Positions 1 through 6,690 of a DNA stretch of 37,500 bases are shown in pieces. Location: contig JBAZOD010000002.1 of the NCBI GenBank assembly GCA_041648955.1, positions 1 through 37,500 of the forward strand, read 5' to 3'. The notes beneath the pieces were generated by a model. The model was not told the origin of the DNA. It searched no databases and saw nothing but the letters and a program-made list of their open reading frames with translations. This DNA is from JBAZOD01 sp041648955 (GTDB lineage: Bacteria > Patescibacteriota > Patescibacteriia > Patescibacteriales > JAQTRU01). Positions within the stretch are counted from its first letter, which is position 1; each line of letters starts with the position of its first letter. The translations under genes were made by a program, and so were the position numbers.

Positions 1-10
1 CTAAGGATTC

Positions 11-38
11 AATAGTTGAGAAAACTATTTTTATTTTT
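11..38 (+). terminator. Intrinsic terminator upstream of tRNA-Asp
   Basis: A 7-bp stem (AATAGTT 11-17 with AACTATT 23-29, 5-nt loop) is followed by a T-rich run up to 38. It probably ends a gene lying left of the window, just before the tRNA begins. Confidence 0.5.
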
Positions 39-112
39 GGAGCGGTAGCTCAGTTGGTTAGAGCGCTGCCCTGTCACGGCAGAGGTCGCGGGTCCGAGTC
101 CCGTCCGCTCCG
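39..112 (+). tRNA. tRNA-Asp (anticodon GTC)
   Basis: A full cloverleaf is visible. The acceptor arms are GGAGCGG (39-45) and CCGCTCC (105-111), with discriminator G at 112. The D arm has GCTC/GAGC, the anticodon stem is CTGCC/GGCAG around loop CTGTCAC (anticodon GTC), and the T arm carries the GGTCCGAGTC-type loop. The G discriminator is normal for Asp. CCA is not encoded. The 3' end is the integration target of the mobile element to its right, and the gene remains intact after integration. Confidence 0.97.
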
Positions 113-1747
113 CAGTAATAATAAATTAGGGGTAGCAACCCCTTTTTTATTTTTATCTTCGCCGAAATCTTGGGTTATAGTGATAGCTTTTTGTTGATTA
201 TAAGAAATTAGAAATTTATATGGGCTTTCTTCTGTATTTATTAATGTTTTCGCTCTTAATATAGGGTTATAGTAAACAAATTTAAAATAGTCTCTTTTCT
301 CTTCTGGTGAAGCATTTTTAAATTTATCTACTAAATTACGATTAAAGTCTACATAGTTTGAACACAAATTAAACCAACCTTGATTTTGACTTTCTCTATC
401 TCCAATTTTTTCTCTAATTAAAGCTTGGTCTTGTAAAATTTTCCTCTTAAAATCTATAAATTGGTCATCAGATAATAATTCTCCATTTTTATTTTCAGGG
501 GATATTTTAAAATTTAATAAATTATCTAGTCTCGTCCCACATCTGTTTAGTTCTAATTGTTGCTGTTTCATTATTGAATCTCTATTTTTTATTTCTTGTT
601 CGTTTAATTTATTAATTTCTTCCATAGCTAAATTATAAAAGTCCTCATCAATTGAAACCTTTTTTAACCCCTCAATGATTTGCTCCTCAAGCACATCCTC
701 TCTTATATATAATTGTCCCGTGCATTTCATACAACGATAATAAGGATGCCCCTTTGAAGTTAATGCTGATATATTTCCCCCACAAACCCCGCATTTCAGT
801 AAATTTGAATATGTATAAAATCTCTTTTTTCCTATAGGTCGGCTGTGTTCTTTAAGAACTTGCTGAACGCGATAAAATAGTTCCTTGTTCACAATCGGGT
901 CGTGCCTAGTTTCGTCTGGAAGTTCTTCTGGCTCTATTATTACACCTTTCCAAAAAATCGCTCCACGATAAAATGGATTAGTTAATATTCTATAAATAGT
1001 TGCTTTACTTAATTTTTTTTTGCTCCTACCTCCTGTTAATCCCATTTCATAAGTTGTATCTCGTAATTTTTCAAGGGCGTATCTGCCAGTGGCAAAAAGT
1101 TTATATAATTCTAATACTATTGGAGCTAACAAAGGGTCAACCTCAATCCTTTTCAGTTTATTTTTTGAACATAAGATTTTTTGTTTTTCAAAAGTGTATT
1201 GTTTTCCCGATATCTTTTCGTTTTTATCAATATTTAAATAACCAACACAGGCATACCCAGGATATTCTCCTTTTCTAAGTTTTGATTTTATATCTCTTTT
1301 TACATATTCTGAAGTATCGTCAGAACTTTTCTTTTGCATAGCAAATTGAAGAGCGAGCAAAAATTCTTGCCCAGAATTTTTTCTATAAACTTCATTTGGA
1401 GTTCTAATTTCTTTAATAACACCATCTTTTAACATATCAATAATGATTCCTCCGTCTGTCATATTTCTCGCCAACCTTGATAAATGATAAACAAATATGG
1501 CGTTTGCTTTGCCTTTACGGATTAAATTTATCATTTTATTAAATTCTGGTCTTCCTGGCGAATAAGCACTCCTTGCTTCTTCAAACTCAGCGACAATATT
1601 TAAACCATTTGCTTTAGCATATTTAGAATTTTCAACTTTTTGTGCGGGCAAACTTAAAATTTGCCTATCCTCGGCTTCTGATGATTTTCTCCTATATTCT
1701 ACAAAAAACAATATTTCTGGTGTTAAATTTTCTTCTAATGTTAGCAT
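74..1747 (-). CDS. Large serine recombinase (integrase of the element)
   Basis: This 557-aa protein should catalyse site-specific integration and excision. The N-terminal resolvase domain (about 12-165) has the YxRxS pattern with catalytic Ser22 and a conserved LSRLAR segment. A recombinase domain follows (about 165-300, including a GYLN-type region and an NPFYRGAIFWKG segment). A zinc ribbon (CxxC near 317 and CxxC near 340) and a coiled-coil-rich tail complete the usual large-serine-recombinase order. It lies at the left border, pointing into the tRNA. Its stop is the reverse complement of part of the tRNA anticodon arm, so the last dozen or so residues (SGRDSDPRPLP) are encoded antisense to tRNA-Asp. 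Before integration the C-terminus must differ. Family assignment is secure; its role for this element is inferred from position. Confidence 0.93.
   Translation of the reverse strand: MLTLEENLTPEILFFVEYRRKSSEAEDRQILSLPAQKVENSKYAKANGLNIVAEFEEARSAYSPGRPEFNKMINLIRKGKANAIFVYHLSRLARNMTDGGIIIDMLKDGVIKEIRTPNEVYRKNSGQEFLLALQFAMQKKSSDDTSEYVKRDIKSKLRKGEYPGYACVGYLNIDKNEKISGKQYTFEKQKILCSKNKLKRIEVDPLLAPIVLELYKLFATGRYALEKLRDTTYEMGLTGGRSKKKLSKATIYRILTNPFYRGAIFWKGVIIEPEELPDETRHDPIVNKELFYRVQQVLKEHSRPIGKKRFYTYSNLLKCGVCGGNISALTSKGHPYYRCMKCTGQLYIREDVLEEQIIEGLKKVSIDEDFYNLAMEEINKLNEQEIKNRDSIMKQQQLELNRCGTRLDNLLNFKISPENKNGELLSDDQFIDFKRKILQDQALIREKIGDRESQNQGWFNLCSNYVDFNRNLVDKFKNASPEEKRDYFKFVYYNPILRAKTLINTEESPYKFLISYNQQKAITITQDFGEDKNKKGVATPNLLLLRSGRDSDPRPLP
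106..115 (+). repeat. Left attachment-site core (10-bp direct repeat)
   Basis: CGCTCCGCAG covers the last seven tRNA bases and the next three, and is identical to 15714-15723. Upstream similarity (GTCCCGTC here, GTCTCGTC at the right end) suggests a longer, imperfect core interrupted by 5 extra bases on the right. Confidence 0.65.
129..148 (+). terminator. Terminator after tRNA-Asp
   Basis: GGGGT (129-133) and ACCCC (138-142) form a short stem with loop AGCA, followed by six T. It lies inside the element, so the tRNA now uses an element-supplied terminator. On the other strand the same bases code for part of the recombinase C-terminus. Confidence 0.6.
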
Positions 1748-1785
1748 ATAATATTATTATAGCGTATTCGTATGATATTATAAAT

Positions 1786-1932
1786 CTATAAGCTATTTAA
1801 TTTCTTTGGACTAGTATTTATTACTTGAATTAACATTGAAAACTTATCAAAAGCCTCCTGCTCGGTAAGTTTAATTGAGTATTTTTTTTCGTATAGTTCT
1901 ATAAATTTTTTTAGATTTTGCTCGGATATCAT
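1786..1932 (-). CDS. Small conserved-looking protein (48 aa) upstream of the recombinase
   Basis: A 48-aa reading frame begins MISEQNLKKFIELYEKKYS and ends at a TAG 38 bp before the recombinase start, on the same strand. It is charged, probably helical, and contains an LTEQEAFDK segment. From memory, similar proteins of about 50 residues sit beside recombinases in other Patescibacteria elements, often with the same opening residues; this was not searched. It could be co-transcribed with the recombinase and act as a recombination directionality factor or regulator, but no function is shown. It lies directly downstream of the terminator at 1948-1967, so it needs its own promoter. Confidence 0.65.
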   Translation of the reverse strand: MISEQNLKKFIELYEKKYSIKLTEQEAFDKFSMLIQVINTSPKKLNSL

Positions 1933-1940
1933 TTTACCAA

Positions 1941-1967
1941 AATAAAAAATAGTCTTATAAGACTATT
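1941..1967 (-). terminator. Terminator of the 2004-2744 gene
   Basis: ATAGTCTTA/TAAGACTAT (1949-1966) is a perfect 18-bp palindrome. Read on the minus strand it is followed by TTTTTTA. It lies just after the stop of the minus-strand gene at 2004. Confidence 0.65.
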
Positions 1968-2003
1968 GTAATATATTGGCGTTTATCTAAATTTAGCTAA
2001 CTG

Positions 2004-2744
2004 TTATCTAACTATATTATTATGATATTTCTCATTGATTTTAATCATTTTCATACTAAGCATTAAAAAATCCCTAACCCTTGCCTCTATCGCAATAGCT
2101 AGATTAATTTCACGACCAGCAGTATAAAATTTACTTATTCTCCCATTTCTTTTATCAATTTCTTCTCCCCAATCTTCAAAAATTTCATCATTATTCCAGT
2201 CATCTTTTGGTTTTTTGAATAAGGTATTTAACAAATCAGCTTGCATCTGTGCTCTGCTGAAATCAATTTCAGCCCCTTTAAAATATAGAATTTTAGTTTT
2301 GCCATTATAGCTTATTTTATCCTGATTATTAAATTTTATTTTTTCGCTGACTTGCTTTATTTTTTCTTTGCCAACAGAAAATTTCAATAACCTATCTCTG
2401 TATCCTTCTAATTTTTCAAAGTCAGGTTTTACTACTATATAACTATTATTTAGAAATTCCCGTTTTTCCTCTTCGGACAAAGGAGTTCCCTTTTCTTCGT
2501 CAATTACAATTTCACCCTCTCCCATAACAAAATCAAAATATTCTATTGCAGAACCAAAGCTCAACAATTTTTTATATTCTAAAAATTTTAAAATATTTAC
2601 AGCCTCTTCCTTGGTAACCCCTTCCTCGGTAAAATAATATTTTGTAATTAAAATTTTATCCCACTCATCTTCTAGGGTTGGATTTTCTTGAAATAAAATA
2701 TAGTCAATAATTTTTATGAGTTTTTCTTTTCTTTTTTCTTGCAT
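2004..2744 (-). CDS. Hypothetical protein with possible C-terminal winged-helix domain
   Basis: A 246-aa soluble, charged protein with no signal peptide or membrane segment. The N-terminal half (1-140) is helical and acidic. The C-terminal part (about 145-240) begins with ILYFKGAEIDFSRAQ, continues through an aromatic, acidic stretch (DDWNNDEIFEDW), and ends with NEKYHNNIVR. I recall C-terminal regions of this layout in Patescibacteria mobile-element proteins, where they are read as winged-helix DNA-binding domains; this is inference. It is transcribed away from the restriction-modification operon, sharing the intergenic region 2745-2821. It could be a regulator of the element. Function is unknown. 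Confidence 0.7.
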   Translation of the reverse strand: MQEKRKEKLIKIIDYILFQENPTLEDEWDKILITKYYFTEEGVTKEEAVNILKFLEYKKLLSFGSAIEYFDFVMGEGEIVIDEEKGTPLSEEEKREFLNNSYIVVKPDFEKLEGYRDRLLKFSVGKEKIKQVSEKIKFNNQDKISYNGKTKILYFKGAEIDFSRAQMQADLLNTLFKKPKDDWNNDEIFEDWGEEIDKRNGRISKFYTAGREINLAIAIEARVRDFLMLSMKMIKINEKYHNNIVR

Positions 2745-2762
2745 ACTTATGTCATTATTTGG

Positions 2763-2791
2763 TTGACCCTATCTATATAATATTATATAAT
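2763..2791 (+). promoter_or_regulatory. Sigma70-type promoter of the HTH / methyltransferase operon
   Basis: TTGACC (2763-2768), a 17-bp spacer and a perfect TATAAT (2786-2791) lie 30 bp upstream of the HTH start codon. The spacer and -10 contain a repeated TATAATATTA, which could also serve the divergent gene or act as an operator. Confidence 0.65.
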
Positions 2792-2821
2792 ATTATTGAG
2801 GTTTGTTGAAGTGCAAATTTT

Positions 2822-3010
2822 ATGCCAAATTCTAACAAAATACTATTAAATATAAACGAAGTAGCCGAACTTTTAGGTGTTCACCCTGAAACTTTAAGGC
2901 GTTGGGACAATGAGGGCAAACTAAAAGCTATTAGGATTGGTGATTTTGGACATAGAAAATACAGGAAAGAGGATATTGATAATTTACTTAATAATCACAA
3001 AAATGATTAA
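2822..3010 (+). CDS. Small helix-turn-helix protein (MerR/excisionase type)
   Basis: This 62-aa protein is almost entirely one DNA-binding domain: ILLNINEVAELLGVHPETLRRWDNEGKLKAIRIG with a following YRKEDIDNLL segment. That is the MerR-like/excisionase winged-HTH pattern. The last 8 bases overlap the start of the methyltransferase gene (ATG at 3003), so the two are probably translationally coupled. By position it could be the controller protein of the restriction-modification module, or an excisionase-like factor of the element. The domain call is firm, the role is inferred. Confidence 0.85.
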   Translation: MPNSNKILLNINEVAELLGVHPETLRRWDNEGKLKAIRIGDFGHRKYRKEDIDNLLNNHKND

Positions 3011-3695
3011 TAACTGGATTAATACAATTCAAAATATTGATTGTTTAGATGGTTTTAAAAAATTATCTGATAATTCCGTTGATTTAATTTTAACTGACCC
3101 GCCTTATGGAATTAGCAGAGAGTTAAATTGTAAAAATCAGCGTTTAGGCACAACGGCTAAGTTAAATTTTCATTTTGGCGAATGGGATAAATTTAATAAA
3201 CTATGGTTTGATATTGCCGTTAAAAAAACAAAGGGCTGGATTATTAGTTTTTGTGCAAAAAAAGATATAGGTTTTTATTGGGATATATTGGAAAAAAATG
3301 ATTTTAAAGCTATTGATGTAATTGTTTGGCAAAAACCAGACCCAATTCCTTTAAACGGAAAAACTAAATTGCTTAATGCTTGGGAAGCCGCGATTATCGG
3401 CAAGAAAGCGGGAGCTCATTTCACCGGCAAATGCCGGCATAATATTTTTAAATATCAGGCACCAAAGGGCAAAAGTAGAATTCACCCGACCCAAAAACCA
3501 GTTGGTTTAATTGAGGATATAATATTACTAACTACTAAAAAGGGCGATATTGTTTTAGACCCATTTATGGGAAGCGGCACAACTGCCGTGGCTTGCATTA
3601 AAACAGGAAGAAATTATATAGGTTTTGAAATTGATAAAAAATATCACCGAGAATCTTTAAAAAGAATAAAGGAAACTCCTACGCCCTTGCTATAG
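3003..3695 (+). CDS. DNA methyltransferase (beta class, N4-cytosine/N6-adenine)
   Basis: A 230-aa AdoMet-dependent DNA amino-methyltransferase. The catalytic motif IV, TDPPY (31-35), comes before the AdoMet-binding motif DPFMGSGTT (about 186-194), the order of the beta class. An IHPTQKPVGL segment precedes motif I as usual. The start at 3003 was chosen over an in-frame ATG at 2937 because the longer form adds a non-homologous stretch that overlaps the HTH gene in another frame. The protein is short, so the target-recognition region is small. Its end overlaps by 6 bp the end of the convergent candidate endonuclease gene. It probably protects one strand of an asymmetric site, with the second methyltransferase protecting the other. 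Confidence 0.92.
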   Translation: MINNWINTIQNIDCLDGFKKLSDNSVDLILTDPPYGISRELNCKNQRLGTTAKLNFHFGEWDKFNKLWFDIAVKKTKGWIISFCAKKDIGFYWDILEKNDFKAIDVIVWQKPDPIPLNGKTKLLNAWEAAIIGKKAGAHFTGKCRHNIFKYQAPKGKSRIHPTQKPVGLIEDIILLTTKKGDIVLDPFMGSGTTAVACIKTGRNYIGFEIDKKYHRESLKRIKETPTPLL

Positions 3696-4670
3696 TTTAA
3701 AAATGAGCTTAGCTTTTATCTTTTTTAAGTCGCCGTTAGATAGACTTGCTTGTAGACGCCTTAAAATTTTACCTTGTTCTTTAAATCGTCTTTTCTTGGC
3801 ATTTAGTTTTTGCTTTAACCGCTTGATAGTTTTAAGCGAGTCGGCTTCGTAGATTATTTTAATTTCAAAAGCGTCTTTGTCTACCACGGCTAAAATGATT
3901 TTATGGTCGCCTTTATATTTATTTAAAACATTTTTGGAAATATCCTGAAAATTCCAGTTATAATTTTTAGCCACTTTATACTCGTAATATCTGCCCTGTT
4001 TATCAACTGCGTCGTGGCCTAATTGTTCTGATAACACTCTATGCCCCAAAATTAATGAAACCAGTATTTCCCAAAATTTATTACTTGTCAGAACTTCATT
4101 GGTGCCAGTTATTTTTTCTATCTGTTTAGCTATTTTATATATTTCATCAAGCCATTTATAATATTTACCCTGTTTGCAGTTGCAATTATTATATGATTTC
4201 TGAATACCTAAATTTTTCTCAATTTGTTTAGAGCTGACATTAATCATTTTTCTGGCATTTTTAATTGGTTTGGTTTTTTCCGTTAGATAATCAGAAATAA
4301 TTTTTCCTGGCACATCATAATACCAATCAAATTTTGGAAAATTACCCGAATCGTCAATGTGAGCAAAAATTACCGCTTCTGCGTCATTTAACTTTTTTAT
4401 GGTAGTATCAGTATAGTCATTAAATGTCCAAGTGTGGTTAGAACTGTTTTCCTTATAATGTTTGTATTCATATTCGCCACCTTGTTGATTTTTAGCGTCC
4501 CTAGAGCCAGAATGCCCTGGAATTAAAAGGTGATTTAAATCATTGGCAATGACGATTTCAAATATTTTGGAATTTGATATGATATCAGTAACCCCGAATT
4601 TATTAAAAAAGTCGTCCTGAATTGCTTTAAGACGCTTTATAAAAATAGTTATATCTTCTTGTTTAGCCAT
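3690..4670 (-). CDS. Candidate restriction endonuclease with two PD-(D/E)XK-like repeats
   Basis: A 326-aa protein placed between two DNA methyltransferases. Two parts of it resemble each other: 48-90 (LLIPGHSGSRDAKNQQGG, then YEYK, then WTFNDYT) and 210-246 (HRVLSEQLGHDAVDKQGR, then YEYK, then WNFQDIS). Each has the spacing D-x9-E-x-K (D58, E68, K70 and D220, E230, K232), which fits a PD-(D/E)XK nuclease active site. A CNCKQGKYYKW segment links the halves and the C-terminus is basic and coiled. I know no named family for it. Context and motif together suggest a type II (possibly IIS) endonuclease carrying one catalytic centre per strand. The gene is divergent from methyltransferase 2 with only 11 bp between the start codons. 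Confidence 0.72.
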   Translation of the reverse strand: MAKQEDITIFIKRLKAIQDDFFNKFGVTDIISNSKIFEIVIANDLNHLLIPGHSGSRDAKNQQGGEYEYKHYKENSSNHTWTFNDYTDTTIKKLNDAEAVIFAHIDDSGNFPKFDWYYDVPGKIISDYLTEKTKPIKNARKMINVSSKQIEKNLGIQKSYNNCNCKQGKYYKWLDEIYKIAKQIEKITGTNEVLTSNKFWEILVSLILGHRVLSEQLGHDAVDKQGRYYEYKVAKNYNWNFQDISKNVLNKYKGDHKIILAVVDKDAFEIKIIYEADSLKTIKRLKQKLNAKKRRFKEQGKILRRLQASLSNGDLKKIKAKLIFKL

Positions 4671-4681
4671 ATTTATAATAT

Positions 4682-5605
4682 ATGCCAGATAAATCTATTA
4701 TCACCATATCAAACAAATTTAATAAAATCAACGATTATAACTTAATTTGCGAGGATACTTTTAAGGTTTTACCGCAAATTCCTGATAATTTTGCCGACCA
4801 TTGCATTACCGACCCGCCCTATAATATTTCTGGTTATGATTTTAAAAAGGAAATTGGCTGGTTAAAATCAAACAAATATTGGAGCGAGCAGAAAAACTTT
4901 AAAAAAATTGAAGAGGACTGGGATAAATTTTCTAATGGCGATTATGAAAAATTTACTAAATTATGGTTAGATGAAATTTTCAGAATAGTTAAGCCAAACG
5001 GAAATATTATTATTTTTGGCAGTTACCATAATATTTATAAAATTGGTTATCTTTTGCAGAAAGACCATAAGAAAATTATTAATTCCGTAGTCTGGTTTAA
5101 ACGTAATGCTTTTCCAAATATAACCCAACGGATGCTTTGCGAAAGCACAGAACATATTATCTGGGCGGTTAATGAAACGGACGATAAGGCTAAAAATTGG
5201 ACTTTCAACTACGAAGAATTAAAAAAATATAATACGGTTAAAGAGTGTGGCAAATGCAAAAAAATTATTGATGCCGAAAATAAATATTGTCCTAATTGTG
5301 GAAATAATATTTTTAAAACCAAAAAATTACAATTAAGGAACTTATGGGATATTCCGTCAACGCCAGCAGGGGAAAGAAAACACGGAAAACATCCATCGCA
5401 AAAACCTATCCAAGTATTAGAAAGATTAATTGTTGGCGGAACGAAGAAAGATGAAATAATAATTGACCCCTTTGCTGGAAGTGGCACGACTGCTTTAGTA
5501 ACAAAAAATTTAGGTAGAAAATTTGTTGCCATTGATAACGACAAAAATTACTGTAAAATAATTTTAAATAGATTAAAAGACGGTTATCAGGAAAATATGA
5601 TTTAA
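4682..5605 (+). CDS. DNA methyltransferase (beta class) with zinc-ribbon insertion
   Basis: A 307-aa DNA amino-methyltransferase. Motif IV TDPPYNIS starts at 43 and the AdoMet motif DPFAGSGTT is near 262, the beta-class order, preceded by HPSQKPIQVLERL. A CxxC...CxxC insertion (GKCKKI and YCPNCGNN, about 189-207) looks like a zinc ribbon in the target-recognition region. The start codon is 11 bp from that of the divergent endonuclease gene, so both promoters must lie within neighbouring coding sequence or the tiny gap. It shares little sequence with the first methyltransferase beyond the motifs, which suggests different half-sites rather than recent duplication. Confidence 0.93.
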   Translation: MPDKSIITISNKFNKINDYNLICEDTFKVLPQIPDNFADHCITDPPYNISGYDFKKEIGWLKSNKYWSEQKNFKKIEEDWDKFSNGDYEKFTKLWLDEIFRIVKPNGNIIIFGSYHNIYKIGYLLQKDHKKIINSVVWFKRNAFPNITQRMLCESTEHIIWAVNETDDKAKNWTFNYEELKKYNTVKECGKCKKIIDAENKYCPNCGNNIFKTKKLQLRNLWDIPSTPAGERKHGKHPSQKPIQVLERLIVGGTKKDEIIIDPFAGSGTTALVTKNLGRKFVAIDNDKNYCKIILNRLKDGYQENMI

Positions 5606-5629
5606 AAGCAGAAAATTTAAATTTAATGA

Positions 5630-5658
5630 TTGATTTTTTACAGTTTTTATGCTAATAT
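5630..5658 (+). promoter_or_regulatory. Promoter of the structured RNA / downstream gene
   Basis: TTGATT (5630-5635), a 17-bp spacer and TAATAT (5653-5658) with an extended TGC just before the -10. The expected start is near 5665, just before the structured leader. Confidence 0.6.
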
Positions 5659-5664
5659 TAAGAT

Positions 5665-5812
5665 AGTATTTAACAATTTATGGTCTAAACCTTAAATTTA
5701 TTTAAGGCATGGCCAAAAGTCCTAGACAGCAGAGATGGTCTTCTGACCAGTTTTAAGCTGTCTAGGCGTATATCCGAAAGGATATATTTAACTGCGTTGG
5801 AAGACCTTTTTT
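5665..5812 (+). ncRNA. Candidate structured RNA or riboswitch-like leader
   Basis: Between a promoter and a T6 run lies a densely structured stretch. Stem 1: UGGUC/GGCCA (5681-5685, 5711-5715) enclosing CCUUAAA/UUUAAGG (5690-5707). Stem 2: a perfect 10-bp CCTAGACAGC/GCTGTCTAGG (5721-5730, 5757-5766) enclosing TGGTC-TTCT-GACCA (5736-5749). Stem 3: TATATCC-GAAA-GGATATA (5769-5786), a GNRA tetraloop. The last element before T6, GAAGACC (5800-5806), is complementary to GGTCTTC (5737-5743) inside stem 2. That pairing crosses stem 2, so it is either a pseudoknot or an alternative terminator fold. I do not match it to a known RNA family. The next gene starts at 5851. Confidence 0.6.
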
Positions 5813-5850
5813 GTATTGAAAATTATCAATTATTTTTAACTCTTGAATTT

Positions 5851-6204
5851 ATGGCGACAATTAATGTATTGGCAGGAAATATAAAAAAGGGTAAATGGCA
5901 TTTTTATGGTTTTTTTGGCTCTACCGTAATGAATAGAGATTTTGGCGAAGATATTGAGTTAAGTAAATATAATGTTAAAAGTATTGAGATGATTAACGAG
6001 GAAAAAAGAAAAAAATTAGCAGGCACGGCTGGTTGGGGGCTTGTTGGAGCAGTAGCGTTAGGGCCGTTGGGAGCTATCGGCGGTATGCTTTTAGGCGGTA
6101 ATAAAAAAGAGGTTATTTTTACTTGCGAGTTAGAAGATGGCAGAAAATTTATGGCTTCAACTGACTCTAAGACTTGGATAAAAATACAATCAGCTAATTT
6201 TTAA
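5851..6204 (+). CDS. Hypothetical protein with glycine-rich hydrophobic hairpin
   Basis: A 117-aa protein. The N-terminal 55 residues look like a beta-rich domain (INVLAGNIKKGKWHF; an acidic region; NVKSIEMINEE). A glycine-zipper-like hydrophobic stretch follows (GTAGWGLVGAVALGPLGAIG, extending to GGMLLGG), and then a short beta domain with CELEDGRKFMASTDSKTW. I recall similar uncharacterised proteins scattered through bacteria, often on mobile elements, but give no function. The ATG at 5851 was preferred to an in-frame TTG at 5797, which lies inside the structured RNA just before its T-run. Expression may depend on readthrough of that terminator. Confidence 0.75.
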   Translation: MATINVLAGNIKKGKWHFYGFFGSTVMNRDFGEDIELSKYNVKSIEMINEEKRKKLAGTAGWGLVGAVALGPLGAIGGMLLGGNKKEVIFTCELEDGRKFMASTDSKTWIKIQSANF

Positions 6205-6222
6205 GAAAATAAATCTAAAATT

Positions 6223-6645
6223 ATGTCTAAGACAAACAGCGACAAGGAAAATAATCAATCCAAAAATGATTTAAACGACAACGGGGAAGAACAAAAAAGT
6301 ATTACTCAATGGCAAACATCACTTTCAAAACAATTTAAGATTATTTTAATATTCTTTTTATTTGTAGCCTTAATTCTTGTCATATCTAATTATCATATTG
6401 TTTTAGACGCGACTGATTTAACTAAACCAATAATTTTTATTGAACGACCTTACTGGGGATTTTCTGATATGATTAGTAGTGTAAAAACTTGCACCGAAGC
6501 TCCCAGATATAGCGTGATGATAAATCACCCGTCCCTATGTAAAGCCTTGCAGAATGCTGGATACTTAGAAAGCGAGGAGGCGGGGATTAAAAGAATAGAG
6601 GCTGAAACTATGCAGAAATTGCAATTGTATAAATTGCTACAATAA
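6223..6645 (+). CDS. Hypothetical single-pass membrane protein
   Basis: A 140-aa protein with a charged N-terminal segment (KENNQSKNDLNDNGEEQKS), one hydrophobic helix at about 43-62 (IILIFFLFVALILVISNY), and an approximately 75-residue C-terminal part that would face outside. The C-terminal part has two Cys, in CTEAPRYS and SLCKALQ, that could form a disulfide. It starts 18 bp after the preceding stop, so the two are probably co-transcribed. No family is recognised. Confidence 0.7.
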   Translation: MSKTNSDKENNQSKNDLNDNGEEQKSITQWQTSLSKQFKIILIFFLFVALILVISNYHIVLDATDLTKPIIFIERPYWGFSDMISSVKTCTEAPRYSVMINHPSLCKALQNAGYLESEEAGIKRIEAETMQKLQLYKLLQ

Positions 6646-6662
6646 AGTGATTGGATTGTTTA

Positions 6663-6671
6663 TGCTATAAT
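6663..6671 (+). promoter_or_regulatory. Extended -10 promoter before the lipoprotein nuclease
   Basis: TGCTATAAT is a perfect extended -10 element 20 bp upstream of the start codon at 6691. There is no clear -35, as expected for this promoter type. Confidence 0.6.
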
Positions 6672-6690
6672 AAAAGTGTAAGAAAAAAGT

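Noticed and set aside
2937..3002. Earlier start for methyltransferase 1
   Set aside because: It overlaps the HTH gene in another frame and adds residues foreign to the family; 3003 couples to the HTH stop.
3003..5605. Type III restriction or BREX/DISARM system
   Set aside because: No helicase, ATPase or alkaline-phosphatase gene accompanies the methyltransferases; a type II arrangement fits better.
5665..5812. Reading the structured RNA as tracrRNA, tmRNA, 6S RNA or a self-cleaving ribozyme
   Set aside because: No cas gene or CRISPR array, no tmRNA tRNA-like ends, no hammerhead core (CUGANGA...GAAA) and no 6S-type bubble could be found.
5797..5850. TTG start that would extend the glycine-rich protein
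   Set aside because: The extension lies in the last hairpin segment and T-run of the structured RNA; the ATG at 5851 begins the recognisable protein.
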